Shown here one piece after another: positions 20,490-20,517 of a DNA stretch of 20,517 bases; position 1 is the stretch's first letter, and the number at the start of each line of letters is the position of its first letter. The stretch comes from CAZCSH01 sp964501545 (GTDB lineage: Bacteria; Patescibacteriota; Minisyncoccia; Minisyncoccales; RBG-13-42-11). The position numbers were made by a program, and so were the translations under genes. The notes under the pieces were generated by a model. That model was not told the origin of the DNA. It was given only the letters and a program-made list of their open reading frames with translations, and searched no databases. The stretch is from contig CAZCSH010000007.1 of NCBI GenBank assembly GCA_964501545.1, positions 1 through 20,517 of the forward strand, given 5' to 3'.

Positions 20490-20517
20490 ATTATACTATT
20501 TTAGATGGAATTGTCAA
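20490..20517 (-). promoter_or_regulatory. Consensus promoter of the small RNA
   Basis: On the minus strand TTGACA (20517-20512) and TATAAT (20495-20490) are both perfect and 16 bases apart. It is the strongest promoter in the window, and its -35 box ends at the window edge. Confidence 0.85.

Noticed and set aside
1..20517. tRNA, rRNA or CRISPR array
   Set aside because: No cloverleaf with a GTTCGA-type loop, no rRNA signature and no regularly spaced repeats were found by eye.

Overview
The window reads as part of a small, AT-rich genome of the candidate phyla radiation (Patescibacteria, most like Parcubacteria). The signs are compact genes with overlapping ends, almost no Shine-Dalgarno sites, a short FtsZ core, a ComEC without its nuclease-like domain, a small YbeY, and an rpsU-yqeY-ybeY-ftsA-ftsZ gene order. 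The lineage is inferred from style and content; no rRNA is present to prove it.

Layout. (1) 1-740: an accessory module on the + strand with its own promoter, a HicB-like antitoxin and a frameshifted HicA-like partner, ended by a terminator and bracketed by a 17-bp direct repeat. (2) 787-1545: a GC-rich zinc-finger gene of unknown function with a strong ribosome binding site, unlike its neighbours. (3) 1592-6490: an envelope and protein-quality block: a catalytically dead HtrA-like protein translationally coupled to ClpB, then an intact membrane-anchored HtrA protease. (4) 6496-10534: envelope or glycan genes: a GT2 glycosyltransferase, a membrane-anchored glycosidase, a DMT transporter and a MurG-like GT-B enzyme. 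(5) 10632-10965: a lone small + strand gene, GC-rich and probably frameshifted. (6) 10971-17719: a long minus-strand operon: HIT protein, ribosomal protein S21, YqeY, a small protein with a nucleotidyltransferase, YbeY, FtsA, FtsZ (split by a 373-residue LAGLIDADG intein) and ComEC. (7) 17776-19617: hisS and lepB, driven by a clear promoter. (8) 19745-20305: pth on the + strand. (9) 20306-20517: a structured small RNA gene on the minus strand with a consensus promoter, sharing a two-way terminator with pth.

Three signals stand out. First, a family of seven short palindromic elements, each made of two adjacent hairpins separated by a conserved spacer, fills most of the spacers between genes and has also entered the reading frames of the GT2 gene and pth. 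The stem sequences differ between copies while the pairing is kept. Second, the 3'-end RNA gene has six G-U wobble pairs that make the fold possible only on the minus strand, and a loop carrying the same CCUCCUU core as the 16S anti-Shine-Dalgarno tail. Third, the FtsZ intein sits exactly in the GTP-binding signature GGG/TGTG. Several genes also show a -10 box six bases before the ATG, which suggests leaderless messages.
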